Assembly: GCA_027587225.1 (NCBI GenBank)
Contig: JAPDDQ010000018.1
Coordinates: 1-64,000 of the forward strand
Reading direction: 5' to 3'
Length of the DNA: 64,000 nt
Origin: Solirubrobacter taibaiensis
GTDB lineage: Bacteria; Actinomycetota; Thermoleophilia; Solirubrobacterales; Solirubrobacteraceae
The notes beneath the pieces are model-generated. The model worked only from the letters and a program-made list of their open reading frames with translations. It did not search any database and was not told where the DNA came from. The position numbers were made by a program, and so were the translations under genes. This document shows, in pieces, positions 26,501 through 33,825 of the stretch; positions within the stretch are counted from its first letter, which is position 1; each line of letters starts with the position of its first letter.

Positions 26501-26698
26501 GCGGTCGCATGGATCCAGTGCGGCCTCGGAATCATCGACGACGTACAGCCGATCCCGCTCTCGCCGGGTGAGCTGTTCGAAAAGGCGCTGGACGCGCTGC
26601 TGCCCCACGCACGCCGTGTGCGTGACTCGGGCACCGGCCGGATCGGCGAAGCAGCCGCGCTGGAAGCGCAAGGCATGGGACCGGAGAACCGGCGATGA
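20525..26698 (+). CDS. Giant secreted RHS/YD-repeat protein with CARDB and NHL domains
   Basis: 2057 residues from TTG 20525, chosen because it directly begins a signal peptide (KIYPRASVLLVAGFALLASPAYA); upstream in-frame GTG starts would give a ~36-45-residue extension. Order: CARDB domain (about 26-136), Pro/Thr linker (138-226), carboxypeptidase-regulatory-like fold (256-326), an unassigned part, NHL-repeat propeller (about 790-1055, repeated GTLYIADTGNARI), YD repeats (to about 1865), and an RHS core end (VRDYEPATGRFTAKDPIG, NLFLYAGNNPVAQRDPSG). A ~150-residue C-terminal tip follows the core. This layout resembles polymorphic-toxin or teneurin-like shells, so a tip with its own activity is possible. 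Its stop overlaps the next gene as ATGA. Confidence 0.92.
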   Translation: MKIYPRASVLLVAGFALLASPAYAAPARPDLTVAKLQVAGQTVTMTVKNAGPGKAKGSQLALSLSTDAKASKNDRVLSTPATKALSKRGSATTTAKVTVPEGTFHVIACADAKNKVRERNEKNNCRASAAITVRGGGAPTPAPPGGPLTPVPAPAPRPTVAPTATATATTTAVPTATATATATATATPTVVPTVTATPTPDFPEPPLPPAQNPADVAPAPEPTEPTTLADGTEFLYTGANPIQKEVKADTIEAQQVAVIRGKVLKTDGTPMKGARVTVLDHSEFGYTSTREDGGYDLAVNGGADLTLTFEQDGYMSVQRTEPIPWQDYVDIADVVMTAYDAKVTPIEENANTLQVATSKTTPSDDADARQATLMFEPGTDATMELPNGQIKPLGDLEVRATEYTAGANGEERMPGELPDSSAYTYAVEFSVDDAVEAGATDVKFTKPVTTYVDNFLGFKAGTIVPSAYYDEGKGAWVPSKNGLVIKIVSESGGLANVDTNGDGTADNTGIDDAERQKLAQQYDAGKSLWRVEVEHFTPWDYNWPYGCRAQCDAPNEEPPPPPYCPECEAAGSIIGVFNQTLGEKLSVPGTPFDLYYSSARVPGYKEAYRLDIPLTGNSVKSSLRRIELEVTVAGREFRQTFTPAANRTHTFEWDGKDAYGRTVEGAQNAEVRIGYVYAGEYLEPAEFEASFGQFGGAPVTRNETGADEESRREIIAWQEWERPVGVLGAGSDALGGWTLDEHHAYDPQARTLYKGDGSRVTTEAIRPQLDTAVGVSEGKVDPSKPSTMFPLETARGTDAGADGSIYVAETSADRVLKVDKDGKVEILLDDDHLTAPRDVAVADDGTLYIADTGNARILERDPLGNVSTFAGGGDPDVLGDGGAATAASLKQPRGLALAADGTLYITETGRNRVRRVAPDGRINTVTTDLDLPTDVAVDAEGTLYIADANHHRVLKITAQGETTTLAEMDQPYGLDVADDGTVFVSDRIHHVVRRIAKDGTIAVYAGTGRSGDEGDGNAPQQAQLTFPEDVTVAPDQSVQIADTGNARIRRVSAGLPGFVDADFSLASQDGTVVYQFDRTGRHMRTVDALNGRTRLQFGYDADGRLTKITDGDGNVVTIERDAAGKATAIVAPGNLRTSLTIRPDGMLGEVKNAENEAHTLDYTPDGLLKTFKDPLGKDAHFTYDAATGLLKTDEDKAGSVVTLKRERTATGHRITRTSDMNKATVFEAEQLPGGGTRTSTTDPSGAKSVLEHRPDGVTKSTQADGTVSTSTYSGDPRWGMAAPYLSRATVTTPAGRTKVVTTERTVDLKQPSNPFSVESLVEETTRNGKTSRREYDGATRTLTSTSAEGRETTTTYDVKGHPVTHNYGAGVAPRTLTWDVLGRLTKVVQSGYETRYTYDPSRPQRMLTRTDGNDRTVTYGYDAVERVTSVKLPSGATYGFSYDDMGNRTGLTMPNGKTHTFAFTPTGRQQSYTAPGVAAQTQGYDDDHFRTSLSLPGRGTTTFARKTDGRLSGVGDAVFGYADGTGRISAATRGQRADTFVYDGALTTTAGEYAYGYSGEAQLESIQLAGTAKLGLTYDNDNLITGFGALQFERDTPLGDVSRVTDGALALALSYDGLGRQRGRTLSVKGTKRYENTLTRDDAGLITKRVETINGASKTYDYEYHPDGELKSVKGGATVLEAYTYDANGNRAGRTYADDDRMTGTHVYDAAGFLVSRGADTFTYTDRGHLKTATVGGVHVDYEYDASDRLAARMAGGMRTEFLYGTPGSPFRVTASRTGGVLTQYRYDHSGLLIGLERGGARFYVGTDQVGTPRVVTDADGAVVKTFATNAFGVRDKGAETGTFELALGFAGGIEDPATGLVRFGVRDYEPATGRFTAKDPIGHEGGMNLFLYAGNNPVAQRDPSGMDEIDPSLLTLPTPGERLVGHFNKLVEWIKSEDGRDTIENLAEIPSENQAIKSVEMLDKGLSAVDFAEDAMAVYEAESQNISGPEQAVAWIQCGLGIIDDVQPIPLSPGELFEKALDALLPHARRVRDSGTGRIGEAAALEAQGMGPENRR

Positions 26699-29600
26699 AG
26701 CGACGGATCGCAATCCTCACCGCGGCGCTTATGGCGTTCGGCGGCGGTACGGCCCTGGCGGCCGACCTCACCTACACGGGCGCCAGTGGCGCCTGGACGA
26801 CGGCGGCCAACTGGTCGCCGGCGCAGGTCCCTGGGGCCACCGACACGGCCATCGTTCCGGCGGGCAAGCAAGTGACGCTGGACAGTGCGGCGAGCGTGAC
26901 CGGGCTGCAGCTCGCCGGCACGCTCACGGGCGCGGGCGACCTCACGGTCGGCTCGGGCACGTGGTCGGGCGGCGCGATGAACGGCACGGGCACCACGCGC
27001 GTGACCGGGACGCTGAAGCACTCCGCCAACACCACGCTGGGGCGCACCCTCGTGATCGAGGGCACGCTCGAGCTGGCCGGCGGCTACATCAACAAGAGCG
27101 GCACCCCGGTCGTGCGCAACACCGGCACGATCAAGCGCACCGCCGCAAGCGCGACGCAGATCTACGCCGCGATCGACAACGACGGCCTTGTGGAAGGCGT
27201 CGACCTCGAGGGCGGCGGCACCGGCTCCACCGGTGACTTCACCGGCGTGAAGTTCGCCGGCGGCACGACGTTCGAGCTGGCCGACGGCGCGGCGCTGAAC
27301 ACCGTGACGATCGCCGGCGCGACGCTCGACGCGACCGGCACCGTCACCGCGTCCGGGACGATGACCAGCGGCACGATCGGCGGCGCGGGCACGCTGCACG
27401 TCAACGGCCCGTTCACCTGGTCGGGCGGGACGATGGGCGGGACGGGCATCACGCGCGTCACGTCCACGCTCACCCACGCCGGCAACACGACGCTGAGCGG
27501 GACGCGCGTGCTCGCGAACGAGGGCACGTTGAACCTGGCCGGCGGCTACATCAACGACGCGAACACGCCGCTCGTGCGCAACACCGGCACGATCAGGCGC
27601 ACGGCCGCGACCGACGTGCAGATCTACGCGCCGATCGACAACGACGGGCGCGTCGAGAACGTCGCGCTCGCGGGCGGCGGCAGCGGCTCCACCGGCGAGT
27701 TCTCGGGAGTGCGGTTCATCGACAACGTGACCTTCGACCTGTCCGAGGGCTCCAAGCTGATCGGTACGACGCTCGCGGGCGCGACGCTGAACGCGACCGG
27801 CACCGTCACCGCGAGCGGCACGACGCTGCTGTCCTCCGGCACGCTCGGCGGCACCGGCACGACCGTGCTCAGCGGTCCCACGACGTGGTCGGGTGGCGCG
27901 ATCAGCGGCGCCGGCACCACCCGCGTCACCGGGACGCTGACGCACACCGCGGCGAATACGGCGTTGTCGGCAGGTCGGGTGCTGCTCGTCGAGGGCACGC
28001 TCGACTCCTCGCGCGCGATCAACGGCTCCGGCGGCGCGGCGATCCGCGTCACCGGGACCTACAAGGGCTCCGGCTCGACCACGGCCGCCGTCGACAACGA
28101 CGGGCTCGTGCAGGGCATCGAGCTCGGCGGCGGCGGCAAGGACACGTCCACCGGCGAGTTCTCCGGCGCGACGCTCAAGGCCGGGACGTTCGAGCTGGCC
28201 GCAAAGCTCGCGGGCGACGCCGTGATCGGCGGCGCGACGGTCAACGGCACCGTGAACGTCGTGTCCGCGCGCTTCACCGGCGGCACGCTCGGCGCCGCGA
28301 CCGAGGTGACCGGCACGCTCGAGTGGACGGCCGGCAAGATGGCCGGCCCGGGCACGACGAAGGTCACCGGCACGCTGGTGCTCAACGGCATCTCCTCGCT
28401 GGCGACCGGCCGCGTGCTCGAGAACCGCGGCCTGATCGATCTGCGGGGCACGGCGACGCTGTTCGACGACGCCTCCGGACGGGTCGAGAACTTCGGCACG
28501 CTCCGCAAGACCGCAGGCACCAGCTCCACGATCGGCGCGGCGCTGCGCAACACCGGCACCGTCGATGGCCAGGTCGGAGAGCTGCGGCTGGAAGACGGCA
28601 CCGATCAGCCTGACACGGGCACGTTCACCGGCGTCGTGTTCGTCGGTCCGCGGACGTTCACGAGCGCGGTGGCGATGCCCGGGACGGTGGAGTTCGCCGA
28701 CTCGCTGACCGTCCGCGAAGGCGACACGCTGACGATCGCCGGCACCGCGGTGCAGCGGGCCGGCACGCTGCGCGGCAACATCACGGTGAACGGGCGCCTC
28801 ACGTGGGACGGCGGCCGCCACGCCGGGCCGGGCACGACCACCGTGGGTGCCGCCGGGCGGATCGTGCTCACGCCGCTGGCGACGTTCTCGTGCGGCTCGG
28901 CGTCGCTGGCCGACGGCCGCGCGCTGGTCAACCACGGCCTGCTCCGGCTCGAGAAGGGCGCCGACCTCAGCACCTCCGCGGGCGTGCGCATCACCAACGC
29001 CGGCCGGCTCGAGCTCGACACGCCCGACGACGACTCGTGCGGCTCCTCCTCGGGCGTCCACGGCGAGGGTTCCTTGCTCAACACGGGCACGGTGCAAAAG
29101 ACGGGCGGGACGAGCCCGTCGCACCTGCGCGTCCTGGTCGACAACGACGGCACGATCAACGGGCCGCTCGAGCTCGAGAGCGACGAGACGGTCACGCACA
29201 CCGGGACGTTCAAGGACGTGACGGTGGGCAACGGCGTGCTCGTGGTCGACACGGGCGCCACGCTGACCGGGACGACCGAAGTGGCCGACGGCGAGCTGCG
29301 CGTGCTGCGCCCCGTCACCGTGGCCGCGCTCAAGCAGTCGGGCGGCCTGATCGCGGGCGCCGGCACGCTGACCGTCACCGGCGCCTTCACCTGGTCCGAC
29401 GGCGACCAGGAAGGACCGGGCGCGACGGTGCTCGCCGTGGGCGCGACGGGCGTCGTGAGCGACAACGTCGGCCTGCACGAGGACCGTGAGCTGCGCAACG
29501 CCGGCACGCTCACGATCGACGACGCGACCGTGTTCATGGCGCGCGGCTCCGCGATCCGCAACACGGGGCTGCTCATGTTCGACGGCACGGCTTCCGTGGA

Positions 29601-30486
29601 CGACTCCGCCTACCGCTTCGGCTACGGCGACGCAGGCCTGGTGCACAACACCGGCACGCTGCGCAAGACCGGCACGGGCGCCGCCATCGCCGAGGCGACG
29701 ATCGACAACGACGGCGTGATCGAGGTGCTCGACGGGCGGCTCGAGCTGCCGGAGCTGCTCAACTGGAGCGGCCCGATGTTCTCCGGCGGCGCGGGCACGC
29801 TCGCGGGTGGCACGTACGTGGTCGGCAACGGCGCGGCGCTGCTGCTCCCCGGCCCGCTGAAGGCCAACGCGGCGCGCCTGGCGCTCGGCGCGGGGTCGCA
29901 GGTGCTCTACAACGAGCTCACCGGCACCGGTGTCAACGTGCGCGACGGCCTCGGCGGGCTGGTGCGCAACGCCGCCGGCGGCGCATTGGAGCTCACCGGC
30001 GGCCGTTCGCTCACGGTGGCGGGCACGTTCGTCAACCAGGGCGTGCTGGCGCTCGGCGCGGGCTCCGTGCTCAACACCGGCGGCTTCACCCAGGCCACGG
30101 GCGCGGTTCTGCGCCCGACGGTCACCGCCGCCTCGGCGGGCCGTGTGGCGGCGGCCGGCGCCGTGCAGCTCGGCGGGCGGCTGGATGTCGTCGCGCCGGT
30201 GGCGGTGGGCGGCGACGTCTCCGTCCTCACCGGCGCGGTGGCCGGGACGTTCGCCGCGGTCACGGGCGAGTACGCCCCGACCTACGCGGCGGGCGGTGTG
30301 ACCGTGCGTCGCCCGGGTGGCGAGGAGCCGAAGTCAGCGGCGGTCGCCCCGGCGCTCGCGGCACCGGCGCTCGTCGCACCCGCCAGCACGCCCGCGGTCG
30401 TCAAGCCCGCCGCGAAGGCCAAGGCCAAGGCGAAGCAGCCCGCCAAGCGCAAGGCGAAGAAGGCGGTGAAGAAGAAGCGGCGCTAG
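26695..30486 (+). CDS. Secreted Gly/Thr-rich repeat (beta-helix-like) surface protein with basic tail
   Basis: 1263 residues, translationally coupled to the RHS gene by ATGA. A signal peptide (MKRRIAILTAALMAFGGGTALA) leads into YTGASGAWTTAANWSPAQVPG, the opening of autotransporter-like 'GA-WT-ANW' repeat proteins. Dozens of short imperfect units follow (GGTGTTVLSGPTTWSGG, STGEFSGVRF, AGRVLLVEGTL, VRNTGTIRRTAA), the pattern of a right-handed beta helix. The C-terminal ~40 residues are Ala/Pro, then Lys/Arg-rich (KAKAKQPAKRKAKKAVKKKRR region), which may bind acidic wall polymers or DNA. It is probably a surface filament or adhesin acting together with the RHS protein. Its stop overlaps the convergent TolB-like gene by 4 nt. 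Confidence 0.88.
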   Translation: MKRRIAILTAALMAFGGGTALAADLTYTGASGAWTTAANWSPAQVPGATDTAIVPAGKQVTLDSAASVTGLQLAGTLTGAGDLTVGSGTWSGGAMNGTGTTRVTGTLKHSANTTLGRTLVIEGTLELAGGYINKSGTPVVRNTGTIKRTAASATQIYAAIDNDGLVEGVDLEGGGTGSTGDFTGVKFAGGTTFELADGAALNTVTIAGATLDATGTVTASGTMTSGTIGGAGTLHVNGPFTWSGGTMGGTGITRVTSTLTHAGNTTLSGTRVLANEGTLNLAGGYINDANTPLVRNTGTIRRTAATDVQIYAPIDNDGRVENVALAGGGSGSTGEFSGVRFIDNVTFDLSEGSKLIGTTLAGATLNATGTVTASGTTLLSSGTLGGTGTTVLSGPTTWSGGAISGAGTTRVTGTLTHTAANTALSAGRVLLVEGTLDSSRAINGSGGAAIRVTGTYKGSGSTTAAVDNDGLVQGIELGGGGKDTSTGEFSGATLKAGTFELAAKLAGDAVIGGATVNGTVNVVSARFTGGTLGAATEVTGTLEWTAGKMAGPGTTKVTGTLVLNGISSLATGRVLENRGLIDLRGTATLFDDASGRVENFGTLRKTAGTSSTIGAALRNTGTVDGQVGELRLEDGTDQPDTGTFTGVVFVGPRTFTSAVAMPGTVEFADSLTVREGDTLTIAGTAVQRAGTLRGNITVNGRLTWDGGRHAGPGTTTVGAAGRIVLTPLATFSCGSASLADGRALVNHGLLRLEKGADLSTSAGVRITNAGRLELDTPDDDSCGSSSGVHGEGSLLNTGTVQKTGGTSPSHLRVLVDNDGTINGPLELESDETVTHTGTFKDVTVGNGVLVVDTGATLTGTTEVADGELRVLRPVTVAALKQSGGLIAGAGTLTVTGAFTWSDGDQEGPGATVLAVGATGVVSDNVGLHEDRELRNAGTLTIDDATVFMARGSAIRNTGLLMFDGTASVDDSAYRFGYGDAGLVHNTGTLRKTGTGAAIAEATIDNDGVIEVLDGRLELPELLNWSGPMFSGGAGTLAGGTYVVGNGAALLLPGPLKANAARLALGAGSQVLYNELTGTGVNVRDGLGGLVRNAAGGALELTGGRSLTVAGTFVNQGVLALGAGSVLNTGGFTQATGAVLRPTVTAASAGRVAAAGAVQLGGRLDVVAPVAVGGDVSVLTGAVAGTFAAVTGEYAPTYAAGGVTVRRPGGEEPKSAAVAPALAAPALVAPASTPAVVKPAAKAKAKAKQPAKRKAKKAVKKKRR

Positions 30487-31508
30487 TCGTGATACGCGAG
30501 CCGGGTCCCGTCCGGCGACCACTCCAGGCCATAGATCGCGCTCTTGCCGAACGGGATGAGGATGCGTGGCGCACTGCCGGGCGTCATCACGGCGAGCGCG
30601 GTCGGGTCGTCCCAGTCGTGGCCGCGCATCACGAACGCGAGTTGCGTGCCGTCGGGTGACCACGACACGCCGCTCGCGGTCTCGGCGGTCTCGACCAGAG
30701 GACCGAAGCGCTGGTCCTCGCCGCTGACCATGATGCCCTCGCCGGTGCTGAGGGCGATCCGGTTGCCCGCCGGCGCCCAGGCCTCGAACAGGCCCCGTGC
30801 GCCGAGGCGGCGGCTCGTGCCCGAGGCTATGTCCAGCGCGTGCAGTTGCCCAGCGGAGCCGCTCACGTAGATCAACTGGTCGCCGGCGGGGGAGAACGCC
30901 TCGGCTGCGACTCCCGAGATCCGCCCGGCGTCGACGCGGCGCAGTACGCGGCCGGTCCGCGCTTCGGCGATCCGTAGCGTCTGACCGCGTCGCTCCCGCG
31001 CGCTGTAGGCGACCCGCGCGCCATCGCGTGACCAGGCGAGGTCGAGGAAGCTCTCGTAGAGGTCGTCGCCTTCAGCGGACTGCGGGAGCTTGCCCAGCGT
31101 GCGGTTCGTCCCCAGGTCGCGGATCACGACGCCGCCGGTTCCACCGCGCAGGCCTTGGCCATAGTCGTAGAGCGCCGCGACCCGCGTGCGATCGGGGCTC
31201 AGTACGGCGTCGAGTGCCTCCCGCAGGCGCCGCACCGGCTTCGCGGGGCCACCGGCGGCCGGATAGCGACGGACGGCCAGGTCGCCGGGCGCCTTGTTCG
31301 CCACCGCGATCAGCGCGGAGCCGTCCGGCGTCCAGCGCATCGACGTGAAACCCTCGGGCGGCGCGTCGCGCGTGATGATCGTGCGCTTTCCCGTCTCGAC
31401 ATCGACGACCTTCAGCGACGCATCCGCCGGAGCGGGCGTGAGCAGCGCGGCGGCGAGCGCGAGCAGGAGCACTCCCCAAGGGTGCCCGCATAACTGCCTC
31501 GCAGTCAT
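30483..31508 (-). CDS. Exported TolB-like WD40/PD40 beta-propeller protein
   Basis: 341 residues from ATG 31508; GTG at 31520 is an alternative 4 codons upstream. A signal peptide (TARQLCGHPWGVLLLALAAALL, cut in TPAPADA) is followed by TolB-type propeller blades with the WSPDG/WTPDG signature (MRWTPDGSALIAVAN, LAWSRDGARVAYSA, VSWSPDGTQLAFVM, LEWSPDGTRLAYHD). No Pal or Tol genes are nearby, and the organism is probably monoderm, so it is not a true TolB; it may bind ligands outside the membrane. It is convergent with the repeat protein and divergent from CsbD, with only 38 nt between starts. Confidence 0.88.
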   Translation of the reverse strand: MTARQLCGHPWGVLLLALAAALLTPAPADASLKVVDVETGKRTIITRDAPPEGFTSMRWTPDGSALIAVANKAPGDLAVRRYPAAGGPAKPVRRLREALDAVLSPDRTRVAALYDYGQGLRGGTGGVVIRDLGTNRTLGKLPQSAEGDDLYESFLDLAWSRDGARVAYSARERRGQTLRIAEARTGRVLRRVDAGRISGVAAEAFSPAGDQLIYVSGSAGQLHALDIASGTSRRLGARGLFEAWAPAGNRIALSTGEGIMVSGEDQRFGPLVETAETASGVSWSPDGTQLAFVMRGHDWDDPTALAVMTPGSAPRILIPFGKSAIYGLEWSPDGTRLAYHD

Positions 31509-31546
31509 GGGTAGTCCCACGGGTGTCCACTCGAAAGGAGCCCCTC

Positions 31547-31720
31547 ATGGGTGACGGAACCGCAGACAAGCTCAAGGGTCACGCGAAGGAAGCGACCGGC
31601 GACGTGACCGGCGACAAGGACCTCCAGCGCGAGGGCAAGGTCGATCGCGCGTCCGGCTCGGTCAAGGACAAGGTCGGCGACGCCAGCGACAAGGTCAAGG
31701 ACGCCATCCGCAAGGACTGA
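31547..31720 (+). CDS. csbD: CsbD-like general stress protein
   Basis: 57 residues from ATG 31547, with a strong ribosome site (AAAGGAG, 9 nt upstream). The sequence GDGTADKLKGHAKEATGDV and DRASGSVKDKVGDASDKVKD matches the CsbD/UPF0337 family: short, very hydrophilic, Lys/Asp/Gly-rich. In Bacillus, CsbD is part of the sigmaB general stress response; the molecular role is unknown. It is a single-gene unit whose 3' end lies 3 nt from the convergent alcohol dehydrogenase. Confidence 0.9.
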   Translation: MGDGTADKLKGHAKEATGDVTGDKDLQREGKVDRASGSVKDKVGDASDKVKDAIRKD

Positions 31721-31723
31721 CGC

Positions 31724-32833
31724 TCAGAACGCCGCGCGGTAGAGCCCGAGGATCTCGTCGCGGGAGATGTCGCGCGGGTTGTTGTCGAGTAGGCGCCGGA
31801 TGGCGTGCGCCTCGTCGGCCATCGCCGCGAGGTCCGCCTCCGGCACGCCGTGCGCGGACAGCCGCACGTCGATGCCCAGCTCCTCGCACCACCGCGAGAC
31901 ATCCGCCTCGTCGGCGCAGCCGAGCGCGTCCAGCACGGCCGCGGTCCGCTCGGGCACGGCGGGCGCGTTGAACGCGAGCGTGTGCGGGAAGATCAGCGCG
32001 CAGGCCAGTCCATGCGGCACGTGGTGGCGCGTGCCCAGGGGATAGGCCACCGCGTGCCCCGCCGTGGTGTTGACGGGGCCCAGGCAGAAGCCGCCGTACA
32101 GCGAGGCGAGCGAGAGCCCCGCACGGGCTTCCCGGTCTGATCCGTCACGCACGGCGCGGGGCAGGTAGCGGCCGACGAGCCGCGCGCCCTCCAGCGCGTG
32201 GAGATCGATCAGCGGGTGCGCCTTGCGGCTCGTGTAGGCCTCGACGCAGTGGGCGAGGGCGTCGACGCCGGTCGCCGCTGTGACGTGCGCGGGAACCGTC
32301 AGCGTGAGGTCGGGATCGACCACCGCGAGGTCGGCGAGCATGTGCCGGCTCTGCACCGCGAGCTTGTTCTGCGTGACCGGGTCGGTGACGAGCGCGCGCG
32401 TGCCGCCCTCACTCCCGGTGCCGGCGGTGGTCGGCACCTGCACCAGCGCGACCTCTCGGCCGTGCACGAGCTCGGCACCCACGACGTCGTGAAGCGACTG
32501 CGCGCCGAGCACGGAGACCAGCTTCGCCAGATCCATGGCGCTGCCGCCGCCGAAGCCGATCACGACCTCCGGGCGGGCCTGCGCGGCCGCCGCCAACGCC
32601 GCGTCCAGCGTCGCCACGTCGGGCTCGAACGCGACCTCGCCGAAGACGGTCGCATCCACGAGCCCCAGCACATCGACACGCGACGCGTTGAACGGGTCGG
32701 CGATCACGAGCGCGCGCCGTGCGCCGACGAAGCGAGCGACCGCGCCCACGGTGCCGGGGCCGAACTCCAACGCGCGCGGACGCTCGATCGCGATCGGGGC
32801 GAGCAGGGTGGGCGTCTCGAGCAGCGTGGTCAT
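31724..32833 (-). CDS. Iron-containing alcohol dehydrogenase (maleylacetate-reductase-like)
   Basis: 369 residues. The NAD-binding GFGGGSAMDLAKL motif and TTAGTGSEGGTRALV are typical of family III Fe-alcohol dehydrogenases. Metal ligands fall in GVDALAHCVEAYTS and AGHAVAYPLGTRHHVPHGLACAL, all present. It should reduce or oxidise a hydroxyl/carbonyl group with NAD(P). It is the last gene of the six-gene acid-sugar operon (ATGA overlap with the PdxA-like gene), so a substrate such as a short hydroxy acid or aldehyde from that route is more plausible than maleylacetate. Confidence 0.9.
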   Translation of the reverse strand: MTTLLETPTLLAPIAIERPRALEFGPGTVGAVARFVGARRALVIADPFNASRVDVLGLVDATVFGEVAFEPDVATLDAALAAAAQARPEVVIGFGGGSAMDLAKLVSVLGAQSLHDVVGAELVHGREVALVQVPTTAGTGSEGGTRALVTDPVTQNKLAVQSRHMLADLAVVDPDLTLTVPAHVTAATGVDALAHCVEAYTSRKAHPLIDLHALEGARLVGRYLPRAVRDGSDREARAGLSLASLYGGFCLGPVNTTAGHAVAYPLGTRHHVPHGLACALIFPHTLAFNAPAVPERTAAVLDALGCADEADVSRWCEELGIDVRLSAHGVPEADLAAMADEAHAIRRLLDNNPRDISRDEILGLYRAAF

Positions 32834-33825
32834 GTCGTGGCCTCAACGGGTCGGGCGAGCGTGGAAGCGAGATCGAGCGCGGCGCGCATGCTCGCGTGGT
32901 CGGCCTTGCCGGTGCCGGCGATGTCGAACGCCGTGCCGTGGTCGACGCTGGTGCGGAAGAAGGGGAGGCCGACGGTGACGTTGACGCCGTCGTCGAAGCC
33001 CATCAGCTTGATCGGGATGTGACCCTGATCGTGGTACTGGACGACGACGATGTCGAAGCGCCCCTGGCGGGCCTGCATGAACACCGTGTCCGGCGGCCAC
33101 GGGCCTGACGCGTCGATGCCCTCGGCCCGGGCGGCCTCGACGGCGGGCGCGATCACGTCGCGGTCCTCGGTGCCGAACAGGCCCGCCTCACCCGCGTGCG
33201 GGTTCAGGCCCGCGACGGCCACGCGCGGGTTGTCGATCCCGAGCTGCCGGAGCGAGCGGTCGGCGAGCCGGATGACCGTGAGCTCACGCTCGGGCTGCAC
33301 GCGCCGGATCGCTTCCGACAACGCCACATGCGTGCTCACGTGCACGACGCGCAAGCGGTCGGCGACGAGCATCATCGCGTAGTCGCGCACGCCGGTCAGC
33401 TCGGCAAGGATCTCGGTGTGGCCGGGGTACTTGAACCCCGCGAGGTGCATGGCCTCTTTGTTCAGCGGCGCCGTCGCCACGGCGTGGACCTCGTCGGCCA
33501 GCGCCAGTTCGACCGCGCGCTCCAGGTACCGGAACGCGCCTTCGCCGCCACGCGCGTCGACCACGCCGAACGGCAGGTCCTCGGGCAGGTCGGTCACGGG
33601 CAGCACGTCGATCACGCCGGGCTCGAAGCGGGCGTCGCCGACCTCCTCGACCGGGTTGATCTCGAGCGAGAGACCGAGCAGGCCCACGGCGCGGCGCATC
33701 ATGGCCACGTCGCCGACCACGAGCGAGCGCGGCGCGCCCTCGTCGGCGAAGACCTTGGCGATGATCTCGGGGCCGATCCCTGTCGGGTCGCCCATGGTGA
33801 TCGCGATCACGCGTTCGGCGCTCAT
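32830..33825 (-). CDS. pdxA2: PdxA2-like 4-phosphate acid-sugar dehydrogenase
   Basis: 331 residues of the PdxA family: ITMGDPTGIGPEIIAKV at the N-terminus, TAPLNKEAMHLAGFKYPGHTEIL with the metal-binding His, GLNPHAGEAGLFGTED, and YHDQGHIPIKLMGFDDGVNVTVGLPFFRTSVDHGTAFDIAGTGKAD with further ligands (quoted in parts). Where PdxA relatives sit next to DUF1537 kinases, family knowledge assigns them as D-threonate/erythronate 4-phosphate dehydrogenases, which oxidise and decarboxylate to dihydroxyacetone phosphate; vitamin B6 synthesis is not expected here because no pdxJ is nearby. It overlaps both neighbours by ATGA. Confidence 0.9.
   Translation of the reverse strand: MSAERVIAITMGDPTGIGPEIIAKVFADEGAPRSLVVGDVAMMRRAVGLLGLSLEINPVEEVGDARFEPGVIDVLPVTDLPEDLPFGVVDARGGEGAFRYLERAVELALADEVHAVATAPLNKEAMHLAGFKYPGHTEILAELTGVRDYAMMLVADRLRVVHVSTHVALSEAIRRVQPERELTVIRLADRSLRQLGIDNPRVAVAGLNPHAGEAGLFGTEDRDVIAPAVEAARAEGIDASGPWPPDTVFMQARQGRFDIVVVQYHDQGHIPIKLMGFDDGVNVTVGLPFFRTSVDHGTAFDIAGTGKADHASMRAALDLASTLARPVEATT

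Noticed and set aside
32830-33825. True pyridoxine-biosynthesis PdxA
   Set aside because: No other vitamin B6 gene is near, and the coupling to a DUF1537 kinase supports the PdxA2 catabolic role.
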